In this document: positions 22,501-33,180 of the stretch, piece by piece
How positions within the stretch are numbered: position 1 is the first letter of the stretch
Layout of the letters: the number at the start of each line of letters is the position of its first letter
NCBI RefSeq assembly: GCF_024713945.1
Contig: NC_134678.1
Coordinates: forward strand, 8,122,001-8,186,000
Length of the DNA stretch: 64,000 nucleotides
Origin: Dermatophagoides farinae
Taxonomy: Eukaryota > Arthropoda > Arachnida > Sarcoptiformes > Pyroglyphidae
Direction of reading: 5' to 3'
Notes under the pieces: generated by a model
The model's database searches: none
Told to the model about the DNA's origin: nothing
Seen by the model: only the letters and a program-made list of their open reading frames with translations
Translations under genes and position numbers: made by a program

Positions 22501-25500
22501 ATCGTGATGATCACGAATCATAGGTCTCATATGTTCATAATGATGTTCTAAACAACGATATGATTGCGATGTCGATGATGAATCAGAATCGGATGGTTTA
22601 CTTTCATTATAGAATCCTCTCCTTGTTATCCATTTGCGCCAATTACTCTCACCGAAATCTGTGCAAATGATAAATATTCAGTGACTTTAACAAACAAATC
22701 AAACAAACCTGAATGAGAAAATAGATTATGAAATACGAATGGTATTCTTGAATTGAATGAAAAGCCACGAAATTCATTTCCATGATGATGATGATGTTGA
22801 TCATTGTTTATCGTCGTTGATGATGAATGTGATTGCGATTGTGATGGTGATTGTGATGGCCCTAAATACATCACAATCGGATTCTGTATGACAGTGATAT
22901 CATTCCATTCAACATATATGGATTTTTTAATCGGATAAAATGGATTTCTTTGAAATTGTAATGTAATTATACCGCCACCATTGACAAGGATATCGAACCA
23001 ACCATCCGATCTGGTTAATGTGAAGCCATATTTAAGATCATTGACGACGCTCACACGAATACCGATCAATCCATTAAATTCTTTGCTAACAACTTGACCA
23101 CGTATAACGGCTGCACGTCTACGGGATAAAAAAAACAATTATTTTTCCGATGATTGAAAGAAAAAAAATGGGAAAACTTACTTTGGCGAATAGACATCTT
23201 TCTGTGCATAACTTTGGACACTACCATCTTCGATGAGAAATAAAACTTTTTGAAAAAATGACGATGTTGGCGATGGTGGCTGTTTTCTTAATAGAATATC
23301 CAATGGATCCGGAGATGTAATACACATTAATGATTGATGACCACTATTATTACAACACGACAATGATGATGATGATGACAAGTCCAATAAACAAACAAAA
23401 CAAGAAGACATGAAATGTGTCAATATCGATCATCATCAAACATACCATTGCTCATGGTGACAACATTCGCTGTCGGCACAATCAACTAGCCCGTCTATAT
23501 TTGAAATGGAGAAAAGAAAAAAGAAAGAGATGAAACACAACAACATGGCAAAAATAGCAAGCAATTATTAAATACCATTGTCATTGTCTATTTCATCATT
23601 GCAGTTTGTTTCCTGTGGTGCCGAACAGTCATATCCATGCCAACCACTATCACATTTACATCTCCATTCAATGGCATTATCATCGCTATCGTTATGATCA
23701 TCATCAACAACATCAAAATCATCACGATTATTTGCTGTTGCAATAGGAACACATTGACCATGTTTGGAACATGTATTTGGGCAGCCATCTAATTTATTAT
23801 TAGGGTCCAGGTTCAGATTTTAGGATCATACAAGAGAAAAAAAATGATGATGGTGATTATCGCAAAGTAATACGATTAAAGATGGCAACACATACTTAGT
23901 GTACAATGTTTACCCATCCATCCATTCTGGCAATGGCATGTACCATTATAGCATTTACCGTGTTCAAGGCAACGAATATCACATTTTTTATATTGACAAT
24001 TTGATCCATACCAACCATCATTGCAATGACAACGACCTTCATGACAGAGGCCATTTTGACCACAATTTAATGAACAACTTAATTTGGAACAATCTGATCC
24101 AGAATAATGGTTATGACATATGCAAAGATCATTCTCAAAATCATAGACACCTAAAATGATGATCGTGATGGGTCATTGTATTCGTTGCATTCATTTCAGT
24201 ATGTTCATGTGAAACAAGATAAAAAGTGCAATTAAAGTAATTAGCTTTAATTATTAGATAAAATGAGCAAATATTACCATGGCCAGAACAATTTGGAAGA
24301 AATTTATATAATTTCATATCCATTTCACTGCAATTTGTTCCCGCAAATCCAGCTTTACAAAAACAATTTCCATCCATACAAATTCCGTGACCGGAACATT
24401 CTGGATCAATGCAATCGACTGAGATAGAGATGAAATCAAATCAGTGCACAATTATAATTTTGACCCAACCGGTCATTATATTTCGCCAAATAAATACCTT
24501 GTTCGCAATCATTTCCTTTAAATCCTGGACGACAGTGACAACTACCATCAATACATAGACCATTTCCATTACAATCCGCAATTTCACATTCATTTGAACG
24601 TAGCGTACATTCTCGTCCTTTCCATCCGGATTCACAATGGCAACTACCCTGTAAATATTGGCCATGGCCATTACAGAAAATTGGACAAACATCTATCAAG
24701 TGAAAAAAAAGAAAAGTTCAAATTCAATCAATTGAACAAGTGTCACACTTACTATCGGAACAATCTGTTCCAATAAAACCAGGAAAACAATGACAACGAC
24801 CATCACCACTGCAATATCCATGATTGTTACAATTATTCATACAATTTATAGCTTGTGGCTGTTGTTGCAATGTTTGATTTTGTATAATTGAAATATTGAC
24901 AACCAATGGAATGATTATATCGAAATCATTGATTAACGATAAATACCATGAACCTTGATCAAATTTATGTTCAAATTGCATCATAGCAAGCTGTGAATCA
25001 CGTTTAATATGATTATTACTATTGCTAATGGAATCCTCCACCAATAGTGTATCCTCATCATCACTGATAACTTGAAAAATCTGGTGCATAGTCAATGATG
25101 GTGGTTCATTTTTATTGGCCACCAATGCTAATCGTGTATGAATTGGTGCATAAAATTGAAAATTAATATGTAACGACGATGATTCAATTTGATTGAACCA
25201 TATGGACCATGATGAAAAAGGTGTTAAACGAAGCGAAATAGGCATCGATGGTGACGGTGATGAGGATATTGACATTGTATGTGGAGGCCGATTCTGATTA
25301 TGAAACAGATTGATCTCTTTATATTGTGATGAATCACGCGGAAAATATCGTGGACAATTCGAAACGAATAGATCATGATCATCTGTAATAACGAAAATAA
25401 AATGAAACCAATGATGAGATATGGGCAATAAAAAAATCCAATTTGACTCACGATTGAAATGTTGCGAACCATATTGATTGCTAGTGACAGTTGGCAGGTG

Positions 25501-28500
25501 TGATGTTGAATGCTGTTGTTGATGATCCATATCGTCAATGACGACACACGGAACTCGATTAATATCACCGATATTTTGTGGTTTCATTCGAAATGTTGTC
25601 GCTGTTGTATTATCTGTTATATTCTCTTTATGAAGCGCTATATAATCATGGAATCAACCAGGTGTTGTGGGGAGAGAAACAAAACAACAAAAAAAAAATG
25701 ATTGATTGAGATTGATAAATCATCATTATGTATAGCAGACATACCTGTAAGGAATATAATGACAATGATTAGAATGAAAATCAAAATAATCAATGTGATT
25801 GTCGAAAATGAACGCAACCATGATGATGAGGAACTAGAATCGGAACCACAACAACATCGATTACGCAGATTTATATTGTCGTTATCATCGTCATCATCAT
25901 CATCATTGGGAGGTTGTTGTTTATGTTCAGCACGAAAATATGACAATAATCTTTGTATTACATATGATGATGATGAGACTAGACTATTATGATTGTCATG
26001 ATGATCAACACCACCACTGTGATTTGATTGAAGACTGGCTGGAGCTGGACCTGAACCAGCAAATGAATTTTTTAATAACTGTCAATTAAATAGATAAATA
26101 GAAAATTGAAATTTCCAATTGATAAGCAAAGATATGTCGAAATACCTGTGAAGGCCTCATTGTATTTAAATCACTTGGTATGATTGGTCCAGTTGTATCT
26201 TCAGTGGAATATCCACCACCCGATGATGATATATTACAAGTTTGGAATGGATTTGCATATGTATGCATTATGGCACTATAATGTTGTTGTTGTTGGTGGT
26301 GTTGGTGTTGAGGCGAAGATGACAAATGATGATGATGATTATTATGTGAAACAACCAAACGATTTGTAGATGAAAGTAAATCTTCAGCCATTAATGAAGC
26401 AGTAGGTTCATCATCATCATCATCTGAATCATCGTCAATATCATCATCATCAATTCTATTGGCACCACCAATATCATCATCTAAATTGCCATCATCATCA
26501 CCATTTTGATTGGTTCGACAGTCAACAAAGTTGTTTCTTTTGTTTTTTTTATGTTTATCGCCAATTGAACATTACACATAGAGAGAAAAAAAGAAAGAAA
26601 ATTGCGATGATCATCATCATCATCATCATAAATATAAATCTATTAATAATGAATCAGACCCACAAACAAAAAACAACAACCACATAATAATGATGAATAA
26701 ATGACCGAATTTTTTTGTTTTGTTTCATTATAGATTTCATCATTGTATAAATGCGAATGAATGATGACCACCAGCACCACAACCACAAACGAACTATTGT
26801 TTCTTACTGTAGAGCTTGAAGCTGTTTAATGTTAATGCTAATGCAATATTAATAAATTAATTATGTGAAGAAAGAGTGTCATAATCATCATGATCATGAT
26901 CACCATGTGATTCTTTATGATGTGATTCTATCTCAACAATACCATAGACATAGACAGATGAAATAATCATCATCATCATCATTTATATGGTTTTGAATCA
27001 TTTTTCATAACATAAAGCCATTGTGAAAGAGAAAGAGAAATGGACAATTGGAACGTGGAATCACAAATTACAAACACGGTGTGTTTGTGTGTGTGTCAAG
27101 GGAGGAGGTTGCAGGTTTTTACGGTTATCTGCTGCTATTATTGTGATATATACGACCAAATAATCAACAAAAACGAAATGAAAAAAATAAAGATGACTGA
27201 TTGCAATAAAGCTAATGGAAATTTAGATAAAACAAAAACGAAAACGAAAAAAGAATACAGACACCAAATATACGCCCCAAAAGGAAAGGAAACAAAAATC
27301 CAGAATCTAACACGGAAAAAATGTAATAGAATTATAAGGTTTCAACACACACACAGACATTTTGCACCTTCTTTTCCGATTTCACAATTTCAACGTAATA
27401 CATTGAAAACAATGGGAATTTTTTTTCAAAAATGATTGGACCAAGCAATCAAATTAATTATCCAGCTACCTGTCCAATCGTTTTTTTTCATTTTCTTTTT
27501 GAACTTTTTCTTTTGGTTGACAACATAATCATCATCAGTGAAATTTTGGATGCTGATGAGAATATCCTATCACCACCAGCACAACCAAACAAGTGTGTAT
27601 ATAGCGAGATTTCCTTTTTGAAACAAAACAAAACACACAATTTCTGCCCATTCATCATGTTCGTACAGAATTCAAGAATCAAAAACAAAAACAACAACAA
27701 CAACAACCAAAGGTTTTGCTATTTGTCCGGTTTTTGGTGGTGGTCGTGGCGTGTACATGACTGGCATTCGGAAATTCTGATTACACACACACACAGATAC
27801 AACAATACAACAATGATAGGTTTAGATTGTAACACCGTTTTGTTTTTCCATTCATTTATTCGGGACCCGCATTATTATCAAACGAAAGAAAGAAAAAAAC
27901 ATTTGATTATTATACATAGCGAACAACAAAAACAGCATTCAATTCGATTGAATAATATCACCTTAGCACAATATTGTGAACAGTAACAACAACACCAACA
28001 ACAACAAGAAAAACACTGAATTGAATGACCTAAATGACGACAACAACCATATTACATGAATACATTGAAAAAAAAATGTGGAACAAATGTAAAAACATAC
28101 ATACGAACAAACAAACAAACAAACTAATAATAATAATAATCGAATGCAACGAAAATTATATTTGCTGTACACTAAAAGCTTGATGTCCTCGAAAACAACA
28201 ACGACAACGACAACGACATCATCAACCACCACCATTATGGCCATCAAATCAATAGTGAGGCTTTTAGCCAACAAACATCAGATATGTGTTCTCTGCATTA
28301 TCATCATATGCAATTGTAGCCAATTTGGTCACCAAATTTCGTTTGTTCTTCTTCATGGTCTAAACAGAATATATCTCGGTGTGTGTGTGTAATAATGATC
28401 CAAAACCAATATTTGAATGTTTCAAGTATCACAAACACACTGATTAACTGATTTCGTCAATAAATGTTCAAAAGCTTTTAATGGATCCATCTCCTAAATA

Positions 28501-31500
28501 TGAATGTATTGAATCGATATCGATGCTTGTTTACTGTTTGTTGTTGTTATTATTGTTGTTGTTGTGTACATACAATATCCGTTTTGAACAAACAAGAAAG
28601 ATTACACAACATACACATTGAACTGGACAAATAAATAAATTCTTTCCAGATTTTGTCTTATTTCTCACAATCATCACTCAAAATGGGAATAAAAATAAAT
28701 ATAGAATCAACGAAACAAAACAATACGAAACGGAAATGAAACATGAAAAAATATAGGCTTCAATTCTTTCCGGTTTTTTTGGCGCTTGTGTTCAATCATT
28801 TTTCTACAAAATTTATCAAAGTTTTTCAAGGAAAAATATCGATCCCAAAAACTCATTGATGATGAATATCAAGTGTATGTGTGTGGTAAATTTGGAGACA
28901 TCAATTTAATGTTGCAAAATATTGCTCAGTAGTAGTAGGCGTCAGTCATTTATTCCACAAAATTCCGGTGAGATTTGAAAAAAAAAAATTTTTGAGAGCA
29001 TCATCACGATCCAGTGGACAGTTCCAAAAACAAAAACAAATAATGAGAACAAAAACAAAACGAAAAAAAACCAATCAAGCTACACAGGCTAAACATTTCA
29101 TTTCATCACACTAAATACAAATATTATTGTCAAGGGAATAAAAAAAAAAGTAAAACAAAAACGAACATAAACAAACAAGTGACCAAAAAAGCAAATGTAG
29201 ATGGAATGATGATATCACCAGCCAAGGGAAATAAAACGAATGAAAAATCTACAGGCGCATCATCATCATCAGCATCATCATCAGGCAGAAGAAAAAAACT
29301 TTACAAATCATGTTTCAAAACAAAAAATTCAATTTATCCTGTAATGATGATTATAGCATACACTAATCCTACCACCTATGCCCGAATGAAGGTATATCTG
29401 ACACATCCGATGTGTATCGTCATCATCATAACGGAGAAAATTAATCAAAAGGAACATTTAGGTGTGTTGTCAAGACGATATTAATAATAATCTGGGCAAT
29501 TTCTCTCACTCTCATCGATAAAGTATCGATTATTTTTCAAAAGTGAAAAATATATTATTTTTCGTAGGAAAAAAATTCTTTGCCTTACACAACAAACACA
29601 CGCTAATACCAATACTTAACACGTCAACATATCATCATGGTCATATATTCTTCTGAAAGAAAAAACGAAAACTTTAACTAAAAAAACATTGTACAGATTG
29701 GCCCAATTGTATTTCAATAACAATGTGTAACATGCCGCGAATAATAAAAAAAATTATTAAATTTTTCAATCAAATAATGAAAAACGACTGAACACTATTT
29801 TATATGGCCAATTTCAATTTCATTAAACACACACACACATAAAGCTATTATTTGGAACGAATGATGAATTGTTCGCACACACACACACAACACAACACAA
29901 CTATCATTTTTTTCATTCTTTTTTGATTTGATCGGTCAATCAGTCGATCGATCGACAAATCAAATCAATTGGCCACTTCCGTATCGCACACATTTTTGAT
30001 AAGTGGTGATTCTGCATGATGGTGGACGATAGAGCACGGAGAAAAACAAAAAAATCTGTCGTCTTAAGATTATAAGTGTGTGGACATGTTTGAACATGTT
30101 TTATTAGTGCACAAAAGAGAATTTTTGTTGGAAAATAAATCTGTTCTTATTATCAATTGAACTACTATGAAACAAAATGAAAATGTTTCAAATATTTTGT
30201 TTCTTTCGATTTCGAAACAGAAACAAACAGTATAAAAACATGAACGAGTGATGATGATGACAAACACTATCTATCAGTGTGTGTGTGAATGTGAACATTA
30301 AAATGAAAAATTGGGGATTTATTCACAACATAAACACACACACAGTGATTGATTTGATTAAAAGATGCCTTTCATAATGATGAAAATGAATGAATTCAGT
30401 GTCAAGTTATAATAGAACAAAAAATTGGACAAATCATGGCCGGCGATTCAATTTCTTGATCGCTTTTTGGGCATATTATGGAAATTCGATTGTTGGAAGC
30501 TTAAATTATATAATTTCATTTAAGCCGCCGCCGCCGACGTTCGTTTTTGTTTTTCTAATTAATTATATATAACACACAATAATCCCTGGGATCAAATGAA
30601 TGTGCAAAGATAAAAATAAAATAAAATAAAACAAAATAAAATCTTCTTACCGTTCTTGTTGTTTTTGTTGCTGTTCTTTTCGATTTCGTTCTCTCCGTCG
30701 TCGATGTCCATGATGATGAATCAGATTGTTCGAAGATGGTAAAAGTGTTGTTGTTGTCGTTGGATGCTGTTGTTGTTGTTGTTGTTGTACATCATCGCTA
30801 CCGCTACTACTCATTGTTGTTAAAATGGCTGAACATTGTCCACCACTACATGATGGTGAAGACGATGATCCAACAATATCTGTATCACCACCATAATCAG
30901 TAGCACAATCATTCAATAAACCATTGTTATTATTATTATTCGATTGACGATTATTATTTGAACTACCGATGCCGCTTGTTGTCGTTGTTGATTGTGATGA
31001 TTTCGAACCAGATTCAATCAAACATGAATCATATGTTATTGTTGATGATGATGGTTGTTTGTCTGTTTTGTTTTATTTATATAGTGAACGGAACAAAAAA
31101 AAAACAAAAGAAAATCAGTATGAATCAGTGAAACAACAAAATGACAATAACAGAGTGAAAAAAAACGAAATAACGAATAAATAAACTTGAAAACGAAAAA
31201 AAAAACACCAATTTTCTAAGGATTCCGTCACAGTGCACTGGGTGGTAAAAAGAAAGTGAATAAATTTGAAACACACACAAAAATAACATAATCAAATTGA
31301 AATCAATTAGATTATAGTCACATTTTCATTCAGCAGTGAGTGAGAGAACAGCACAATTTATTTGAATATAAAAACAAACAAAAGCTATCCAATTTCAATT
31401 GAATCGTATGATCGAGCGAAAACTTTGATTTCTTTGTTTTTCTCGATTCTCGATACTGTTTTTGTGTGTGTGTGCGAGTGTGTGTGAAACAAAATCAAAA

Positions 31501-33180
31501 GTATCCATTTCTTGAAACGGAAAGTTTCTTTTCTTTCTCTCGACCAAGTTGCAAGTGTTTTTTTGTTTTTGTTCTGTTTGTTTGTGATTGATTGATTGAT
31601 TGATTTTAATGTCTGACATTGTCAATTTCGGATCGATCGTTTTATTAATATAGTAACCAAGAAAACAAACGGTAAAAAAGAAAGAAACAAAGTTTGCTAA
31701 TATCGATCTCCTACAACGGTACAAAAGACGAATTTTTATTCTTTCTTTATTCCTCATACACCACCTATCAAATAAACCAAATCTGAATAGACGAAAAAAG
31801 AAAACAAAATTCACATCAAAAACGGCCGGTTCAAAAGATGAAGGTTCAAGTTGCGGCGGTGGCAGCAGTGGTGGTGGTTCACATAAACATTCACATCCTC
31901 ATAGTCATCAGCATCACAGTCATCATCATCATCATCATGGACACCATGGATGTCGTCATCATTCGAAAACCAAATCAAGACAAAAACAACATCAACATCA
32001 TCGCCATTGTAAGTGTAAAGATAAAGAAACGATAATGAAATCAAATATAACGGCGCAACAACAACAACCGAGACGAAAACGTACAAAACCTTGTTTTGTT
32101 GATCTGCCGCCATCACCCCCACCACCGACAACAACAAAATCACTGCCATCTCCATCACCATCTCCACAAAATTTATTTCATAATGATAATAATGATAACA
32201 CTGATAATAATCCTGTAATCAAACCAATCACTGATTGTCAAGCTGGTCCCACTATTTTGATTGCACCAGAAGACTATATTCATATTTATAAAGGCAAAAC
32301 AACAGAAGATTTGAATGAAATACCAAAAGACGTCGGAAGGATTGAGTCAGAAATCAATAACAATACCATAAATGATAATAATAATAAAACAAATCAACAA
32401 CAACAACAACTACAACAACAACAACAAGCCATTGATAATACACCTACCGTAATGATTGCACCAAAAGATTATATTCACATTTATAAACAACCAAAATCAA
32501 ATCAAAATCAATAACAAACTTGAAACAAACTTACATGATGATGATGTTGATAATGTTTTGGCGAATAATTTACTTGGAGGTATTATTGTCAAATTTCGAT
32601 GATTTAAATCATTCAATTTTGACGGGCAATTGTTAAATTTCCCATATAAATCTTTTTGTTGCCGTGTACGATAATTAGCATCAATCAAATATTGGGGTTC
32701 TTCATATTGATGTTGTTGTGATAGTAAACGCGATTCATCATACAATGCTAATGATGAACCACCGCTATTGCCATTTTTCATTGCTAATCGCTGATCAAAT
32801 TGTTGTTGATGATGAATCGATGAATTTATAAACGAACTATTATGGTGATCGAACGCCGTCGATGTTGGCTGTTGTGCATTTCCATAATAATATTTCAATC
32901 GCTCCAATGTGCCTGATGATGAATATAGATTGGTTAGGCCACCATCATTATAACCATTATTTTGATGATTTGATAAAATAAATTGTTGTTGCTGTAGTTG
33001 TAAACGTTTTAGGTTGGCAATCTCTAAATTATTACTGGATAAATTATCCGTGGATTGATCTTTACTACGTGAACGTCGTAATCTTGTACCGATACCTTGA
33101 AATGGTACCATCATTTGACCACCATTGCCACCATTGCCAAGATCTTTTTTGCCCAATGTTGATCGACTATTTTTATCCAT
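16170..33180 (-). CDS. Ten-m/Ten-a: Teneurin (Ten-m/Ten-a family) transmembrane adhesion receptor, 19 coding exons
   Basis: Proposed coding exons, minus strand: 33180-32535, 31062-30651, 26536-26146, 26078-25745, 25637-25452, 25382-24753, 24692-24498, 24418-24278, 24150-23896, 23788-23576, 23494-23446, 23343-23182, 23118-22709, 22658-22417, 22338-22071, 22008-21489, 21428-17075, 16998-16606, 16526-16170. They sum to 10,158 nt with matching phases at all 18 junctions: 3,385 residues, longer than the usual 2,700-2,900 because of Asn/Gln/Asp/His runs. Domain order is that of teneurins: intracellular domain (1-570), one membrane helix (about 571-594), eight EGF repeats (about 836-1120), TTR/carboxypeptidase-like region, NHL propeller (about 1590-1980), YD/Rhs shell (to about 3010) and Tox-GHH-like C-terminus. 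Teneurins are type II proteins that dimerise through EGF cysteines and bind latrophilin or other teneurins. I cannot decide between the two arthropod paralogues. The intracellular exon junctions (exons 2 and 3) are the least certain. Confidence 0.9.
16606..16998 (-). CDS. Teneurin coding exon 18 (linker to C-terminal domain)
   Basis: 131 residues including [15 protein letters not shown] and DHYYLVKD, which correspond to the conserved teneurin segment with 'GKGVMLA' and 'THYFIK'-type motifs before the Tox-GHH domain. Two adjacent acceptors (AG at 16999 or 16996) keep the same frame and differ by one Gln (a NAGNAG-type site). The donor is ATG|GTCAGT. Confidence 0.8.
17075..21428 (-). CDS. Teneurin coding exon 17 (NHL propeller and YD/Rhs shell)
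   Basis: A single 4.35-kb exon encoding about residues 1685-3136. It opens with [10 protein letters not shown], the teneurin NHL signature, then NHL blades ([58 protein letters not shown]). There follow many YD repeats (for example [22 protein letters not shown]) and the Rhs-associated core near 17.47-17.65 kb ([40 protein letters not shown]). The fold is known in teneurins as a beta-barrel closed by the core, used for latrophilin binding. Poly-Gln and poly-Asn insertions (near 19940-19980, 18810-18840 and 17375-17400) are coded by TTG/CTG repeats on the plus strand. Confidence 0.92.
21489..22008 (-). CDS. Teneurin coding exon 16 (pre-NHL region and first NHL blade)
   Basis: Reads [31 protein letters not shown] and [15 protein letters not shown], matching the conserved teneurin stretch between the TTR-like and NHL domains. 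A first blade-like segment follows ([18 protein letters not shown]) and then [15 protein letters not shown]. Phases: two bases at the start, two at the end. Confidence 0.88.
22071..23343 (-). CDS. Teneurin coding exons 12-15 (Cys-rich linker end, TTR and carboxypeptidase-like region)
   Basis: Covers exons 23343-23182, 23118-22709, 22658-22417 and 22338-22071. The recognisable teneurin blocks are: [15 protein letters not shown] (end of the Cys-rich spacer), [20 protein letters not shown] and [20 protein letters not shown] (TTR-like domain), [10 protein letters not shown] with the following Cys-containing stretch, [20 protein letters not shown], and [20 protein letters not shown]. Introns are 50-78 nt. 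A Ser/Gln and His insertion (near 22790-22850) interrupts exon 13 where other teneurins have a short loop. Confidence 0.87.
23446..24753 (-). CDS. Teneurin coding exons 7-11 and end of exon 6 (EGF repeats 1-8)
   Basis: EGF1 is at the end of exon 6 ([19 protein letters not shown]). Exon 7 (24692-24498) holds EGF2 and EGF3; exon 8 (24418-24278) EGF4 and the start of EGF5; exon 9 (24150-23896) the rest of EGF5, EGF6 and EGF7; exon 10 (23788-23576) EGF8. Exon 11 (23494-23446, only 49 nt) encodes [15 protein letters not shown], the conserved DC...CC spacer. EGF2 has Tyr at its third cysteine position (HGQY), the teneurin hallmark that leaves one cysteine free for disulfide dimerisation. EGF5 lacks both its first and third cysteines. 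EGF8 carries an Asp-rich insertion ([15 protein letters not shown]). Confidence 0.88.
24753..26078 (-). CDS. Teneurin coding exons 4-6 (membrane helix and juxtamembrane ectodomain)
   Basis: Exon 4 (26078-25745) ends with a cysteine and Asp/Ser-rich cytosolic stretch ([18 protein letters not shown]), then the single membrane helix ([16 protein letters not shown]), giving type II topology. Exon 5 (25637-25452) and exon 6 (25382-24753) encode the spacer before EGF1, containing [10 protein letters not shown] and several N-x-S/T sites. The Cys pair just inside the membrane could be palmitoylated (inference). The 69-nt intron between exons 5 and 6 is stop-free. Confidence 0.85.
26146..26536 (-). 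CDS. Teneurin coding exon 3 (Asp-rich intracellular segment)
   Basis: Reads [16 protein letters not shown], a long Asp-rich run, then [15 protein letters not shown], a His/Gln run, and NTMRPSQ at the donor (CAG|GTATTT). The start is uncertain. The chosen acceptor (AAAAG at 26537-26538) matches the phase of exon 2 but lacks a pyrimidine tract. An alternative in-phase AG lies inside the Asp-rich run, and an in-frame stop lies a little upstream of the chosen site. Intracellular domains of teneurins are the least conserved part, so homology does not settle it. Confidence 0.65.
26537..30650 (-). other. Teneurin intron 2 (about 4.1 kb)
   Basis: Separates two intracellular-domain exons. It contains CA/TG and CAT repeats and A-rich stretches. 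On the plus strand a short open stretch at 29206-29391 reads like Ser/Lys-rich protein and ends at possible GT donors; I do not call it a gene. Nothing else in the intron is supported. Confidence 0.6.
30651..31062 (-). CDS. Teneurin coding exon 2 (Ser/Gln-rich intracellular segment with basic cluster)
   Basis: Encodes [20 protein letters not shown], Asn and Gln runs, then [19 protein letters not shown] before a GTAAGA donor (phase 2). The RRRRERNRK cluster is a plausible nuclear localisation signal; teneurin intracellular domains are reported to reach the nucleus after cleavage. The acceptor (AAAACAG at 31063) is A-rich rather than T-rich, but it joins exon 1 in phase, making a TAC codon, and an upstream in-frame stop limits the exon. 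Confidence 0.7.
31063..32534 (-). other. Teneurin intron 1 (about 1.5 kb), hosting an antisense reading frame
   Basis: Begins with GTAAGT directly after exon 1. The half nearest exon 1 is occupied on the plus strand by a long stop-free frame with protein-like character (next entry). The remainder is A/T-rich with TG repeats and no other supported feature. Confidence 0.65.
31791..32514 (+). CDS. Candidate nested antisense gene: His-rich protein with duplicated IAP-DYIHIYK motif (3' exon)
   Basis: The frame is stop-free from 31657 to the TAA at 32514. It reads a Lys/Arg start (RRKKKTKF), a Gly/Ser run, a His-rich region containing cysteines ([17 protein letters not shown]), a Pro-rich stretch ([12 protein letters not shown]), then [15 protein letters not shown] and, about 65 residues later, [15 protein letters not shown] just before the stop. 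I start the exon after an AG at 31790 preceded by a pyrimidine-rich tract (31733-31755). The first in-frame ATG is at 32035, so an upstream exon, or a shorter 159-residue product from that ATG, is needed. I do not recognise the protein. It lies on the opposite strand within teneurin intron 1 and ends 21 bp from exon 1. AATAAA on this strand at 32977-32982 could serve as its poly-A signal inside the antisense of exon 1. Confidence 0.45.
32535..33180 (-). CDS. Teneurin coding exon 1 (N-terminal intracellular domain)
   Basis: Starts [21 protein letters not shown] 33180 follows AAAAAG (good context, A at -3) and is the first ATG after an in-frame TGA 21 bp upstream. It contains a basic stretch ([10 protein letters not shown]), a Gln run, [11 protein letters not shown], and several YDE/YEEP tyrosine motifs that could be phosphorylated (inference). 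Donor TCATCAT|GTAAGT, phase 1, pairs in frame with exon 2. It is assigned to teneurin by strand, phase continuity and position; the sequence itself is too low-complexity to prove homology. Confidence 0.7.

Noticed and set aside
27040-27986. Two adjoining plus-strand open stretches of 131 and 184 codons
   Set aside because: Composition is Lys/Asn/Phe/Ile-rich like translated non-coding DNA, with microsatellite-encoded runs, no domain and no convincing splice structure.
31811-32167. Minus-strand open stretch opposite the His-rich candidate gene
   Set aside because: It is the reverse reading of CAT/CAC repeats, giving Val/Asp/Tyr-rich low-complexity sequence, and lies within the teneurin intron with no splice or phase support. 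The plus-strand frame is longer and has a duplicated motif.
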